From Chlorops oryzae (Eukaryota; Arthropoda; Insecta; Diptera; Chloropidae), in the NCBI GenBank assembly GCA_020466095.1, contig CM035807.1, forward strand, positions 101,430,436-101,494,435: DNA of 64,000 nucleotides, in the 5' to 3' direction. The translations under genes were made by a program, and so were the position numbers. The notes below the pieces were generated by a model. The model saw only the letters and a list, made by a program, of their open reading frames with translations, was not told the DNA's origin and did no database searches. Positions 24,197-36,689 of the stretch are shown piece by piece. Each line of letters begins with the position of its first letter. Position 1 is the stretch's first letter.

Positions 24197-26187
24197 AATT
24201 TCATGTTTTCGCTTCGCAAAAAAATAAATAAATAAAAAACAAATATATCTTCAAACGTTCGAAATGAAAAGTCATGAAAATAATATCACAAGTTTGTCTG
24301 CGCATATGTGCATGTTTGTGTTCTTGTGTATCCAAATGATAAACATTTCCTTTTTCTTCAATGTAAACTGAGTATAACTGAAGGATTCCTAGAAGAGAAA
24401 GGACTTAAGAAAACGAAGTTTTTACGTCCTTCGTTTTAAATGCTCGGCAATGCCATGCAAAAGAGGCAAACCTAGTAAAGTTCGAAAACTTTCTGACTAT
24501 ATTCGACGTGAAGGGAAAACTAAAAAAAAAAAAAAATTTTTAAATAATAAAAAAAGAATACAGTTTTGCATTCACTGAGTTAGTACAGTAGTGAAAGCAC
24601 TCAACTCGAAGACGTAAAATTAAGTGGCAAACTTGTTGGACTTTGGTTGTGATGGCGGTTTCTTTGTGTCGAGAATTTTCAACTTTTAATCATGTACTCA
24701 AACAGAAAATTCGACTTCAGTTAAAGTTGCATGGTTTACTCTATGAAATAAGAACATGCTCGAAACTTTCAGGCGAAACGCGTATAAAAGTGTTTATAGA
24801 GCGACAAAAACGAAAACCAAAACGAAAACTCAAACGAGAACGAAAACGAAAACGAAACCGAACGACGAAGTTAAGCGAAATGCAAAAAGAAAACGATGAA
24901 AAAAAAAAAAAATTTGAAGAAATCGTGAAAAAACTCGTTCCGTTCGCCAAAGAGTATGCAGTGTTAAATGCAGTTTCTACACATTTTATCACTTAAACAT
25001 AGTAAGTTTCCTCTTTTATGCTAACGCGAAATCCAATGACCGCGATAATGCAAAGGCACACCCGTTAAGACACTTCGACGTGCGTCAAAATTTCTCCGTC
25101 AACCTTTCAGGACTTTGAGCGAAAAGTCAAATACAGAGAAGCAATGAGCTCGGTTACGATCTTTGAGGAGTTTTTTGTTTCTTTTGTTTATGTATATAAG
25201 TACATATATTTTCAAAGGATGCGGGAAAAACCGACGGAAAATCTTCTTTGCTTAACTTTTAAACACTTTAGCTCTTTTGTCAGAACAAAAAAAAAACAAT
25301 GCAAAAAAAAATACCACGAAAGAAGCAACACTTTTTCTTTGCATCTCGTTTCACAGTAGCGGATGTGCCTCAGTATCCATGCAGCTTTTACGGTCTGCCT
25401 GTGGTTTTGATGAGTTCCTAAAGTGTTGTCATTAATTCTAAGAATCTATTCGACGTCTACTCTCTCGACACGCTGTACTAGCAATTTGTCATTTTCATTT
25501 GAAGTGGAAAGGCGAAATTCTAATGATTTCTATTCCGACGATTCCTAACACAGTGAGGAAGAGCGGAAGACAAAGAGGGAGAGAAGGAGCTTTGGATGAC
25601 TACGAAGCCTTTAAATTACTTTTATGGAACAGTGATTAGTGCAACGCCCTCTCTCTCTCTCTCTCGCTCTCTGGGGAAAAAGTCAAAAATAGAATAATTA
25701 AAATAGATTTTTGCAAAGAATACATGTCTACCGGAGCCTGCCTTTGAAATTTACCCAACGGTATTTAACGTAGGTACATAAAAGGGATATTTTTTTTTTT
25801 ATTGCTGAAGTCAAAGTGCAGGAAGGATTCTCAGGAATAAGAAAAAAGTTCGTTGGTATTAATATACTTTAGAAAGGAAAATCGTAACAAATGATATCCT
25901 TTCCTTTCATGCAAATCATAAAAGATTCGTGAAAATAGTTTTCCCTTCAAAGGATAGATTCAGCATAAGTCATTCCCTTTTGAGACTCACTATTTTGAAG
26001 TCTCAAAAAAAAAAATTAAAAAAAAAAATTAAAAATTTTAAATTTTCACCCTCATTAGATCGCAGTGGTTCTCCAGTCGAAGCCACAATTTTTTCAATGT
26101 ATTATTGGGTTTTAATATCCTTTGAAGGAATTTCCCTCTCATTGAATTTTCTTTTAAAGATATTTAAATTTTTCTATTCGAAAATGA
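24197..26187. other. No accepted gene
   Basis: A 117-aa Lys/Arg/Glu-rich plus-strand frame at 24643-24996 is driven by reiterated CGAAAACGAAAA codons. It has no recognisable domain, though its C-terminal quarter (EIVKKLVPFAKEYAVLNAV) is less repetitive. A short CT run lies near 25650-25670. Confidence 0.3.
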
Positions 26188-26932
26188 AACAAGTAAGGGT
26201 GTTATAGTCAGGCGAGCCTTCCAATAGAATATCCGACACAGACACACATCTTCAAATAATTTTTAATATCAAGAGGTGTTTAAGACCATAAGGGGCCTCA
26301 TATACCGACTTTTGATAGATTGTTTTATGAAAACCGCTCCTTTGCCACGCCCACGTTTCCAAATTTTTTAAATTCTAATCCGAGGCTTAAATATACACTC
26401 AAATTCTAAGTTTATTGAAATATGTCGAAATAGTCCGATTTTGGGGCAGATTTGGGATTTTTATGACAGACCCTATGTAGTACTGGAGTTACCCTTAATA
26501 ATGGACCTAACAAAAAAAATGTTGGAGATGATGTTATAGGCTACAAAGGAAGCATAAGTGCCAAATTTCGTTCAAATCCCATTTGAATTTCAGGTACTGG
26601 AGGCAATTTTTGAAAAACGCCCTTCGGCCACGCCCACTTTTCCAATTTTTGAAATCATATTACTTGCCTTTAAACACCAAATTTAATCAAAATATCTTGA
26701 AAAACTTCGATTTTATAGCAGATTTTTTGATTTTCGTAACAGACCCTAGACCCAGACAGTCAGACGGACGGACAGACAGACATACATGTCTAAATTGAAT
26801 CTCCTGGTGACGCTGATCATTTCTGTATATATTTTGTATGGTCTATCTCGACTGGTTCTGGGTGTTACACACAACCACACAAACGCAATATACCCTCGAC
26901 ACAGAGTGTGTCGGGTATAAAAAAGGAAAAAC
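26188..26932 (+). mobile_element. Helentron-like (mini-me/DINE type) element, longest copy
   Basis: It starts at AAGTAAGGGTGTTATAGTCA, shared with the 41.47-kb copy (AATAAGGGTGTTATAGTCA). It continues through paired CCACGCCCAC blocks (26346, 26630), CAGACCCTA, a short GACG/GACA microsatellite (about 26762-26782), CTCCTGGTGACGCTGATCAT, CTGGTTCTGGGTGTTACACA and the 3' hairpin CCCTCGACACAGAGTGTGTC followed by GGGTATAAAAAAGG. About 740 bp long. No Rep/helicase is encoded, so it is non-autonomous. Confidence 0.8.
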
Positions 26933-27497
26933 TGTGAACTGTTTTTGCTCTTTCATTTCCAATAATAACACTCTTTACAATTCGTTCCTCCATCGTTCGC
27001 ACATGAATTGCATGGCAAAACAATTCGAAGCACCCCATTGGAATTAATGGAATATCATGAAATGAAAACAAACGCCAATGATTTGCACTTAAGAATGAAA
27101 ATAGTTGGAATGCGGCTGCGATGTTGCTATTGCATTGTCTGTGAGTCTACACGGCGCTCGATTGTAATTGTGTGCTCAATAAACAAGTAAGCACTTTCGA
27201 TAGTGTATGTAATAGTCATGGATTGTTTTCATGTTTTGTTTCTATTCCCTTCAAACACTCCCCCTCAGTCAGACGACCTGAATAGCACTGTCGGTCTAGG
27301 ATAAAATGGCGCCGCCGACTAAGACGACAATGGAGGCAGCGACGCGACGGTAGCGGGCTAGAACAACGAGCGTTTCCTATTTCCGCTTTCCGAACTAAGC
27401 GAAGTAAACTCAGACTCAGACAACGATATGAACTTGAGACAATTACCGACTTGCGATTGTGCAGTGAATTTTTGCTTCGAACGAGTGTATCTACGGT
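26933..27497. other. No gene recognised; one GC-richer patch
   Basis: 27240-27400 is richer in G/C (ATAAAATGGCGCCGCCGAC and neighbours) and could be the leader of a decayed LTR retrotransposon or old coding DNA. No terminal repeats or frames support either reading. Confidence 0.25.
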
Positions 27498-27531
27498 CTG
27501 TCCGTCCGTCCGTCCGTCCGTCTGTCCATAG
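27498..27531. repeat. GTCY microsatellite (GTCC)n
   Basis: Tandem CCGT/GTCC units, TCTGTCCGTCCGTCCGTCCG onwards, without the other blocks of the Helentron-like family. It may be a remnant. Confidence 0.85.
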
Positions 27532-29054
27532 AATGAGCACATAGGTAGATATACAAAAGAAAACTATTATGTCATGTTATCGGTGAGACTAACACTTCAT
27601 TTTCATGCTTCCATGTGAGAAGAATTCTCTGTGCCAAGCATTTTTCTTTTATTCATTCATTATCGTATTCCCACGTAAAAAGAAACCCCTGAGGTATTTA
27701 TTTCATGTGATATATTGAGAACATTTTTTTCCGATTCGTTATCAGATTAGGAGAACCACCACTTTCTGCAGGCAATTTTATATCTTGGCATAAGAACAAT
27801 GGGAGAATTCAGAAGGAATTGAAGGGAATTCATTTTGACTTACAAACCTTCAAAGAAGAATTCTTTTATTCTGTTGCCATCATCTGACCCATATTCTTCT
27901 TCTTAATAATTCCCGAATGAAGCATTTAAGAACAGCTCTCATGAGGGCTGTAAATTGTTCATAATAAATACTTGAAGCACTCGAAAAGTATAAACATAAA
28001 ATCACAAACGAATACATTGGCAGGAAGTGGTGGACGTTTGGTCAATGGAGCTTCGGAGGACCAACAATTTGTGGTATATTTATTGCAGTCAAGTGTAGAG
28101 TGAAACCATTCGGTACCGCATGCATTTTCCTGAATTCATTGATGCCACACAACCCATGCACGCAGCACACACACAAACATGCGCACACGCACGCATACGA
28201 ACCGAAATACTCGAACACATTTGAAGCAGGTTAATTTAACAAGGGAAATCTCTGCAGGAATGTAACCCAGCAGGGTTGCCATGTTCAAATACGTCTATGT
28301 GACTTTATTGCTTTAGTTTATGAATAATTTAACAGAAAATTATTTAAAATGCTGTTAGTTTTTTGTGAGGAAAAATTTATTCTTAATTTTTTATTTATTT
28401 CAGTTTTTTTTTTTTTACTATTTTTTTCTACCTCTGAACGCAAAGCACCAGCGTGACAATTTTCCATTGGCATCATTATAGCGTGCTGCGTGGGCCTGGG
28501 CCACATACTGTTTAATGTGGGTGAGAAAAACAAAAATGCGTAAATTGGAATGTTAGGAATATATGCTTGCAAAAAATGTTTCCTTAAACAATGACATCCG
28601 TTTCATTTTCTTACCCATCCTTTTGGGTAAAATGTTTTCTTTTTGTTAAATTATTACAAATTTAACATAAGTTTTAAGAATCTTAACATACGATAAGTGA
28701 TGAGAAGAAATTCTTTAGAATTCTTGAAGATTTTTTTCCTTGGAATCGTCTCAAGAGTTGCTGTGGTTTAATGTGAAGAGGAGCTTCTTTCGAAATGGAG
28801 TCATTATTTATATTACAATTAATTCCTATGAAAAACGCATACCTTTCTTTTTTAATTAAAGAAGAAGGAATCACTCAAAGCTTACTGGTTGGTCCCCCGA
28901 ATATAATTTTTCTTTTCGTTACACAAATTCCTCTGAAATAACCACACGGAAAAATCATATTGATGCATATCAATCACCAATATACCCCAGATGTATGCAA
29001 CATTTTTTTTTTAATTTGTGATTATTTAAGATGTTGCGTCTGATAAGCTTAAAT
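27532..29054. other. No gene recognised
   Basis: AT-rich. It includes a CA-rich stretch near 28160-28195 and a poly-T near 28406-28417. Minus-strand frames at 28318-28572 and 28683-28874 have no recognisable features. Confidence 0.4.
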
Positions 29055-29537
29055 TTAGGGCCAATATTACCAAGCACATTTAAAAAAAATTTAAAATTAA
29101 AATTAAAATTATTTTTTATTTTTAATTTCATTTTTAATATGAAACTTTTTTAAATATCGCAAAATGTGGCAGCACGCTCCATTGTCAGGATAGTCAGACA
29201 AATTCACAGCTGCTTGAAATATTATTTTTGAGCATTGAGCCGCGTGCGCGCGATTTTTCATCAGTTTCATATCGCTGTTGTCCGAATCCATAAATTTAAA
29301 GCTTTGCTTCCTTTGTATTGCACAGATTTTTTCCGTAAATTTTTAGAATGAATGTAATCAGCTGCTTTTCTACCGCCTAGAACAGGGCTGTTGCGGTATT
29401 TAAGAAAAATATTTAAACGACCTATTGAGGTAGTTTAATTTTTTTTCAAAAATATTTTTAAAATTTCTTTGGTGAAAATGAATATCAGATTTTATTTTTA
29501 AAATTTTTTTAAATATACTTGGTAATATTGGCCCTTA
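29055..29537. mobile_element. PIF/Harbinger-like MITE (477 bp) with TTA duplication
   Basis: Perfect inverted termini GGGCCAATATTACCAAG and CTTGGTAATATTGGCCC at 29058 and 29534 are bounded by TTA on both sides (29055-29057, 29535-29537). A GGG-start terminus with TTA duplication is typical of PIF/Harbinger. The interior is non-coding. A diverged relative lies at 21400-21710. Confidence 0.82.
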
Positions 29538-29639
29538 ATGCTTATAGATAACTGTGCCATACAGTCCAATTTTTTCGAATTTTGTGGGGAAAAAAATCCT
29601 TTGCATCAAAATCGCCTTAAACATAATTAAAAATTATTT

Positions 29640-30355
29640 TTTGGGAAATGTAAACCCAATTAATATAGCTTGGATATTTTTCAAAATATCGCGCTAAAAG
29701 GACTTTTAGAATTTCGAAATAGCTTAAACAATTTAGTTTTCATTGTCGAGCAAGGTCTGCACTAAAACGAGTAATTTTTGCGATAACTTCAAACTTTAAA
29801 CGCATTTATCTCGAAACTACTTTTTTTGAACTGGAGGCCACGATTTCTCGAGTTCAACTTCACCGATTTTAATGAAACAAAATGGATTCGACGAAGAATT
29901 GTCACTATTATGGCCGGAAGCTCATTCATAATTTTAACAAATTTTTTACTATTTTTTTTTTGTACACTGAACTACAAAAAAATATATCCGAAATCGATGG
30001 GTCATTTTTCAAAGGCCGCCATTTTGTCAAAAATAACCGCAAAATTATTTTCGATGGCCCGGCCATCTATACTAATTATAACCCTATCTTTTGTTTTTCA
30101 TTTCAAACGTCTTGGAGAAGAGAAATCGTGGCCTCCAGCACTACAACTTTGATTTTGAAGTCTCCACTTTGACGGCCGAAAACGTACCATACGTGCATAC
30201 ATAGAAACAATTGTAATTTTACTAATATTCCCAATTTTGAACACAATACAAATTTAAAAAAAAATGAAAAATCTCGTTTTGATTTCTGTCAGGAAATTTC
30301 AAAAAAATAGTGGTCCAAAACAGCCTTGCGAAGGAGACAACCCCCTTAAGCAGAC
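29640..30355 (-). mobile_element. Palindromic repeat family, copy B
   Basis: Reverse-complement relative of copy A (23384-24196). Inner inverted repeat CTGGAGGCCACGATTTCTC and GAGAAATCGTGGCCTCCAG lies at about 29832 and 30120. Outer right end GAGACAACCCCCTTAA lies near 30338-30353. Plus-strand frames (29826-30152, 29882-30172) resemble the minus-strand frame of copy A, but the similarity switches frame midway, so no intact protein is preserved. Confidence 0.65.
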
Positions 30356-30622
30356 ATCAGCGCCTCGACTTTCTTTTAAATCCAAAATCATTAATTGAAT
30401 TCTGCCTTATGTTGACTTAAGCTACTCTTCCATATAACCACAAATATAATGGGATACTTTTCTAAATGAAAGAGCATTGAAAAGGACTCCATAATTTCTC
30501 ATGGAATGAAAAAAGAAATTCCATCTGATTTAGTAAATTGTTTTTTTTTAAATAAATCTCCGAAAAGCTTCATTTTTGGTTCGAACGGTGTCAACGAAAT
30601 TGGAGACAAAATACAATTGAAA

Positions 30623-30819
30623 TCATGATACAAAGAGAGAAAGATAGCGCCATTTCGGGTACCGCTATTTTGTAGCATTCGCATTGTTGTTGTTTCCCAT
30701 GCTAAAGTTTAGTTGTGACGTTGAGCTTAACATGCAAAACAACAACAACGAAGCTCTCATTTTGTATTTGTGACATCATCGGGCTGAAGTGGCGCTATCT
30801 TCTTTTCTTGTATCATGAG
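30623..30819. mobile_element. Palindromic MITE (about 195 bp)
   Basis: Left arm TCATGATACAAAGAGAGAAA, then GATAGCGCCATTTC, pairs with right arm GAAGTGGCGCTATC...TTGTATCATGA. Pairing continues inward through GTTGTTGTTGTTT against AACAACAACAAC. TTGAAA lies just outside both ends and is a candidate target duplication. Superfamily not determined. Confidence 0.7.
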
Positions 30820-33109
30820 TTGAAACTCTTTATAATGAATCCCCAGGGACATGGTCTCTCGTTATTGTGAGAATTCGTTATAGGTGTAAGGAGAAAACAA
30901 GGCACTAAAACTGTAGCCCAAAAGCCTTGAGAAGCTATCATTGATGAATCACAGCTATTCGTTTCATAACATGTGGCATGATAGCTCTCCATTCCATACA
31001 TGAGTCGATCTTGAGCAATATTTATTAAGCTACTCCATTTTTCACCTTGCTAAATAAGAATGAAGTACACCTACATTTCTAGAATTTCATACACACACAC
31101 ACACACACCATAATGTCTCAATCATACTTTTTTCAAACGTATCTAGAAATTGCGACTTTGGCCACCCGTCGCTTAAGTTGAGTTTTCTTCAATGTTTCAA
31201 CGTTATAAATCTTATCCATGATTGTGGGATAGCCGCCTTAGTATCTCTAAATGATAATGGTCTACAGCAACTAGGTGTCATTGTGGCAGACGTTAAAACT
31301 ATTTACAGAAAAACATAATATCACACCACGCCCTACACTTTGCCCATAAAAATTCCATTTCTCAATGACTTTTGAAATCTTCTGCAAATCATTTCGGCAG
31401 TTAAATCTTTTCTTAAACAGGAGTGGAACATATAAAAGCGCACGCAAATGTTTTAACTGAAGCGACAGCGTTGGAATCCGAATAAAAATATCCTTTCTGC
31501 CTTACGAGTATTCTTATTGTTTTTTTTTTTTTTTTTGCATTTTTTTTTTTTGTGGGCAAAAGCCCACCAGAAAAATGTTTTGTGAATTTTTCGCATATTT
31601 TTATTACCGAGCTTAGGGTTGTTTGTATGCTCGCTCGTTTACTCTTTGCCTACGCTCCACATAAATCAGGCGAAATTTCTGTGCAAATACTCAGATTATT
31701 GCATGTCAAGCTGCGTCAGGATTTGATTTCCAAAAAATCGCATATATTATGTGTGTTGTATGTTGGCTGAATTTTCCTTTTTGAAAGAAAATAAATATAA
31801 AAATGAAAATGAAAATACACAGTAAACAAAAAATAAAAAAACGAAAGGTTTGTGGGGAACACTTTTAAGTTTACGCATTACTTGATGTTATTTTCATAAG
31901 CCTTTTCAGCCTTCCCAGCTCCAATGCTCCATTTTCGTTCTTAATGGTTCCAAAATGTATGATGGAGATGCAAAAAATAAAAAGGATGGATCAAAAAGGG
32001 CACCAATAAATTGAAGCTCATAACGATTAACGGTGAAAAAGAAAAACCTTTTTTTTTAGTTTTTAGGGTATATATTTTGGATTTAAAAATTTTTTTTATT
32101 TTACTTACGGGAAACAGAAGTGAAACACTTCATATAAAAAATGTTTTATATTATTTTTATATTTTTATACTAACTATATTTATTTATATTAGGGTCTTCC
32201 TAAAGGCTATTGAGAAAATTGAAAAAAAGGAAAAACTTCATATGTATGTATAAAAAAACACTTCAGACAATTTCCGATTCATTTTTGAAGCGTTTTTTTT
32301 TTTATATGAACTTATTAATTTCTGACAGAGCTCGAGAGAGCCCCTTAACCTTTAGAAAAGTCTGAATTGTAAACAAAAATTTAATTTCGATTCCAACACC
32401 TTCAAAATACCAATTTCTTTATGCAAATTCACGAACCAAAAAGAGAAAAAAATTACTTATCTTTAAAAATATTTTCATGTTATTTCTCAATAAACCCGGT
32501 AAATATGTTCACACTTAACTATACATACATATATTTTCATGCTAGGATAAAAAGTCTGTCATTCCATATGCAAGTGAAGAAGAATCGCCCAAAGGGGGCG
32601 CTATGATAATGAAAGAATATCGTTTCAACGATATGCCGACAGGCACATTTGATGTCGTGCAGGTATAAAAATGCATGGGAAACTTGTGTGCAGAAATGCA
32701 TTAGGCGAACACAGGAAGAGATTTCAATTCAAGTGGAGGTTGGGCGCTGAGAATTTAAGGGCGTTGATTATGAATAATAATTCTTCAATTAGTTTTGATC
32801 GTTTAACTTAATACTGGTCGCACAATTAAGCCATAGATATTTTTCAATTAATATTCAATTGAAGGCAAGCAAGTGGAATGTCTTGACAGTCGCCATTTTT
32901 TAAGAATGTAAAGAGCAACTCTATTTAAAGTTGAATTAAAAAAAAATACTTCATTTATTTAGAATATGCCACAGCAAAAAAAAAATAAAATAATGAAGGT
33001 CCTTGGGAGTTCGCCGGACAGATCAGTAGAAGATCCCAGTTACTATATCTACAATAATTTCAAATTTGTTTTAAAGAAATCCATGAGGTAGAGTGGGTGT
33101 CTCGGTTTT
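30820..33109. other. No gene recognised
   Basis: AT-rich. A (CA)n microsatellite lies at 31091-31108 and poly-T near 31520-31551. Frames at 31552-31770 and 32011-32253 have no recognisable domain. Confidence 0.4.
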
Positions 33110-33332
33110 GGCCACCGAATTTGGATGAACATTTATAAATAGAATAAGTGAAAAATTCTAAGAATTTTGGCGTAAAAATTTTTTCAAAAAAACTGATTAC
33201 AAATAGTCTAGTTTGGGTCTAGTTCCAAACTGGTCCAAAAAGGACCATTTTCTTTTTTTTAATTTAAGTGCTAAAACTTCTGGAATTTTTCACTTATTCT
33301 ATATATACATTTTCATCCAAATCGGACGCCAT
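33110..33332. repeat. Inverted repeat (about 62-bp arms)
   Basis: GGCCACCGAATTTGGATGAA and the adjoining ATAGAATAAGTGAAAAATTC pair with the right arm GAATTTTTCACTTATTCTAT...TTCATCCAAATCGGACGCC. It folds as a foldback or MITE-like structure with an about 100-bp loop. No clear target duplication. Confidence 0.65.
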
Positions 33333-33604
33333 GAATTTTTCGGAATTTTTTGGTTTTTGGTCCATAACTATTTAAACTTCCTCTATTTATATATATATAT
33401 TTTCCATAGCAAAGGTTTTTATATTTTTTTTAAAATTTTTAACAAAAAACGTGGCATTAACAGCCGATACTTTAAATTATGTAAATTGAGCATTCTAATT
33501 CGTTGACAGAACTTCACTAAGGCCGTAAATACTGTTTTATGCCGTCTCTGTCTCTGACCAATTATAAATAGGCAAATTTGCTACATATTTAGCAAAAGTT
33601 AGAA

Positions 33605-33895
33605 TTCAGCTTGAAAAAGGCTTCTAAGTAGGTACAGATTCATATGCCGTCCTCTGTACCTATGGAGATGATCCAATGTGTAAAAGCGAAAGTAATACTT
33701 ATGCAACATCTCAGTTAATTTAACAGAAAGCTTGAATTGTATTTGAAAAAGGACATCATCTTCTGGAAGTAGGTACATATTCATATGTACAGTATGTACC
33801 TATGGAGCATGAATTCGCATGTGTAATGCTTTAAGCGAGAAGTATACTTATCGAAAAATCTTCATGTTAATCTTAAAACTGAAAGCTTGTTTGAT
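33605..33895. repeat. Tandem duplication, two about 145-bp units
   Basis: Unit one (about 33609-33750) and unit two (about 33751-33895) share, in order, TTGAAAAAGG, AGTAGGTACA, TTCATATG, GTACCTATGGAG, ATGTGTAA, CTTAT and GAAAGCTTG. Unit two holds a small palindrome, TACATATTCATATGTA. Confidence 0.6.
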
Positions 33896-36689
33896 GTTAT
33901 TGGCAAAAAAAAAAAAAAAATTCCTATATTTCAATTGTGAAAAATCGAAAAGAAATTTACCTTCAACAAAGAAGGTACCATATTTGAGAAAATTTTTTTT
34001 CCGAAAACTTTAACCCCGGAACATCTTTGAGTTTCTTCGCTTGCCGTTTGTGACTTTAAAACTGTAAAACTGCGAGTTCTACCGCCTAGCCATGGACGGC
34101 ACAGCGTTGAAAACAAAGAATGTTCCTCACCCCTTTCCATTTTGCCTCACGAATCGCGATCTCAGCATTTTCATTCGGTATCGACACTTGCTTTTCGTTT
34201 CGATTTTCGCTTAGACTGCACCTTCGACCATTGCATTTTAATGGAGTCGAGGAATTCGAATCGAATCGATTCGAATGCTTTGCGCTGAAGTTGCTGGCGT
34301 AGCACTTAAATGGGTCGACGTAAACCTAGAAAAATAAACTTTGAGCCGAGCCGAGCCGTGTCGAGCCGAACCCCCGGCCTCTCAGCCTCCGGGGCTAGTT
34401 AAGCCAAACCAATTTAAAATGGCCAATATTGATTTATTGTTTGGCGCGCGGGATGCACTGCTGGAATGTTTTATATTTGCTGGGATTTTCTTCGTTATCC
34501 TCGTTTATTTATTTTTTTTTTTTCTGTTTCTTGTTTTCCTTTCGATGTGAAAATATTTTCCACCTACGCTTCCATTTTTACTGTCTCAGAGCATAATTTA
34601 TTTTATGCTTGTGCTTGAGTGCAGTCTGTGCATTGAATGTGCTAACATTAAAACTTAAGAATTTAATTTACTTTGGGAATAGAGTGCAGAGAAAAGAATA
34701 CAAGCATGGGGACTCTTAAATAAGCTTCCATCTAAATCGATTGTTGTTGAAAACTCTACTTTAAAAACAGTTCATTAACAATGAAAACAAAGAAAAGCTA
34801 ACAGATTGGCGCCTTGAGACAAAAGTTACTTCTACAGAGAGAAAAAGAAACTCAGACAGAGAGACGGAGGGAGAGAAATTTATTTTCTTATGGACAGTAG
34901 AGTATCATCAGTGAATGTTGAAGCCCTGAGAGGATAACATGCTGGTGACTACTTAGCATAGCATTGCCAAGTAACATCACAAAATATTATTGGGAAAATA
35001 TCGATATCTAAATAACAGAAAGTGAAACAGGACACGACATGATGGCGAAAAGAGTTTCCAACATATTTTAACACGGTTAGAAAATTTTATTATTATTACT
35101 ATATTTTATTTTGTGAACTATATAGCTATCCCTTAAGCCCTCTAAGCGGACCAATAGCTATGTGGCCAAAAGAGCCTTAAATAAAAATACATATTGATAA
35201 CATGATTTTTGAGGTTAAAAATTTGTTTCAATATTTTGTTCATCAGTGTATCAAAAAGAATTTTTCCGACGAACGAAAATTCGAAATTGAATTTGAAAAA
35301 ACATCAGAATAATTTGGATGAAAACTATTTTTTTTAAGCTACATAACTATGCATTCAGGCATAAAACCTTCGCATCTGCATGATGCATTCTACAGTTGAG
35401 GATGTTCTATTCCTGTGTACTCATGCAAATCAATCAATTTAAATATACCAAAAAAATAAAAAAATAAAAAATAAAAAATACAAGAACTTATAAAATACGA
35501 AGCAAAAAAGCAAAAATAAAAAAGATTTCATGTAGGAATTTCAAGCTGCTCTACTAGTCTCTCTGAATTAGAAAACACGTTCATTTGTATATCGCATGTG
35601 TATGTGCATGTAAATTCTGTTAAAATATTTACAAACGTTCTGTTCAAAATGTTTGCACATAACTCCCGATGTGTGCACACGAGGTTCGTTTCTGGCAATT
35701 TAATTATTTTACTCTCGTGAACATAAAATGTACTCCTAAAATACAGAGAGCATTGAGAAATCAACTTTCATAGCCGGTTGTGTGGCAATGTGCGAAGAGT
35801 TGCAATGGAAAATTTCCTTTCAAAATAAACAAATTTCTGCTCGACAAAATAATTTCGATTTCTGTTGCGATTCATATCTAAATTCTCGCAATTAAATGAT
35901 GTTTTTTTTTATATTTTGATTTTTAATTAATTTATTTTTTTCGATTGAGATGATTTGGGATCGGACAAGGATTCCCGGAAAATGAACAAATTCTAGGCAA
36001 AAACGATGAAAAAATTCCTTTAATTTACTCAAATTAATAAATGTGGAAAATGTTCTTAAAATCTTTGTTAGAAAATCAAAAAAAAAAATAATAATTTCAA
36101 GTAATTTAAGGATTCATGCAGCTTTGAAAATTCCTTTGTTACTTTTCCGATTGGAAATTTTCATATAAATTTTGGCAATGGCACATTTCTCGTCTCGTAA
36201 AGTTCCCGAAGCTGAATGAAGCCCACTAATATTTTTTGCAAATTTTGTTAATCGGTTCCCACATTGAATTTTTAATTGCATTGAATATGAAGAAACTCGC
36301 TCTTTATAAAATATTTTAAATGAAATTTTAAACATTAAAAAAAAAGACTTTGAGAACATTTTCCAGAGGGAGACTTTACCAACAGTTTTTCATTGGTCTT
36401 AACGCAGTTTTAGTATATTTTTTTTTTGGCATTTAATGATTTGATCAAATAATAGACTTGATTTGGGTTTTGGGAAGCCTACTTCATTAAAAAAGATCGG
36501 TGACGCAACATAGCTGACATGTGTCATTTAAGTCATATAGCCAACAAAGTAGAAAATACTTTCTAATCAGATCCAGAAGGGATCGATCTTAATTAGTTTC
36601 GTATGAGCGTTACGAAGTAGCTAGGTTCAGTGGCGAGCAGAAATGATTTCGGATTTGGGTCTTCAAATGTTTGCTCCTTTTATCTTCGG
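33896..36689. other. No gene recognised
   Basis: Contains a short (GAGCC)n repeat with a GC-rich flank at 34342-34400 (GAGCCGAGCCGAGCC), A/T runs near 35450-35525, and otherwise ordinary AT-rich DNA. Frames around 35528 and 36114 (-) have no recognisable content. Confidence 0.4.

Noticed and set aside
24643..24996. 117-residue basic/acidic frame
   Set aside because: Composition follows reiterated CGAAAACGAAAA codons. No domain, and no supporting splice or start evidence beyond an ATG-type codon.
27216..27542. GC-richer patch as LTR leader with primer binding site (TGGCGCCGCC)
   Set aside because: No long terminal repeats, no gag/pol frames and no clear tRNA complementarity can be shown.
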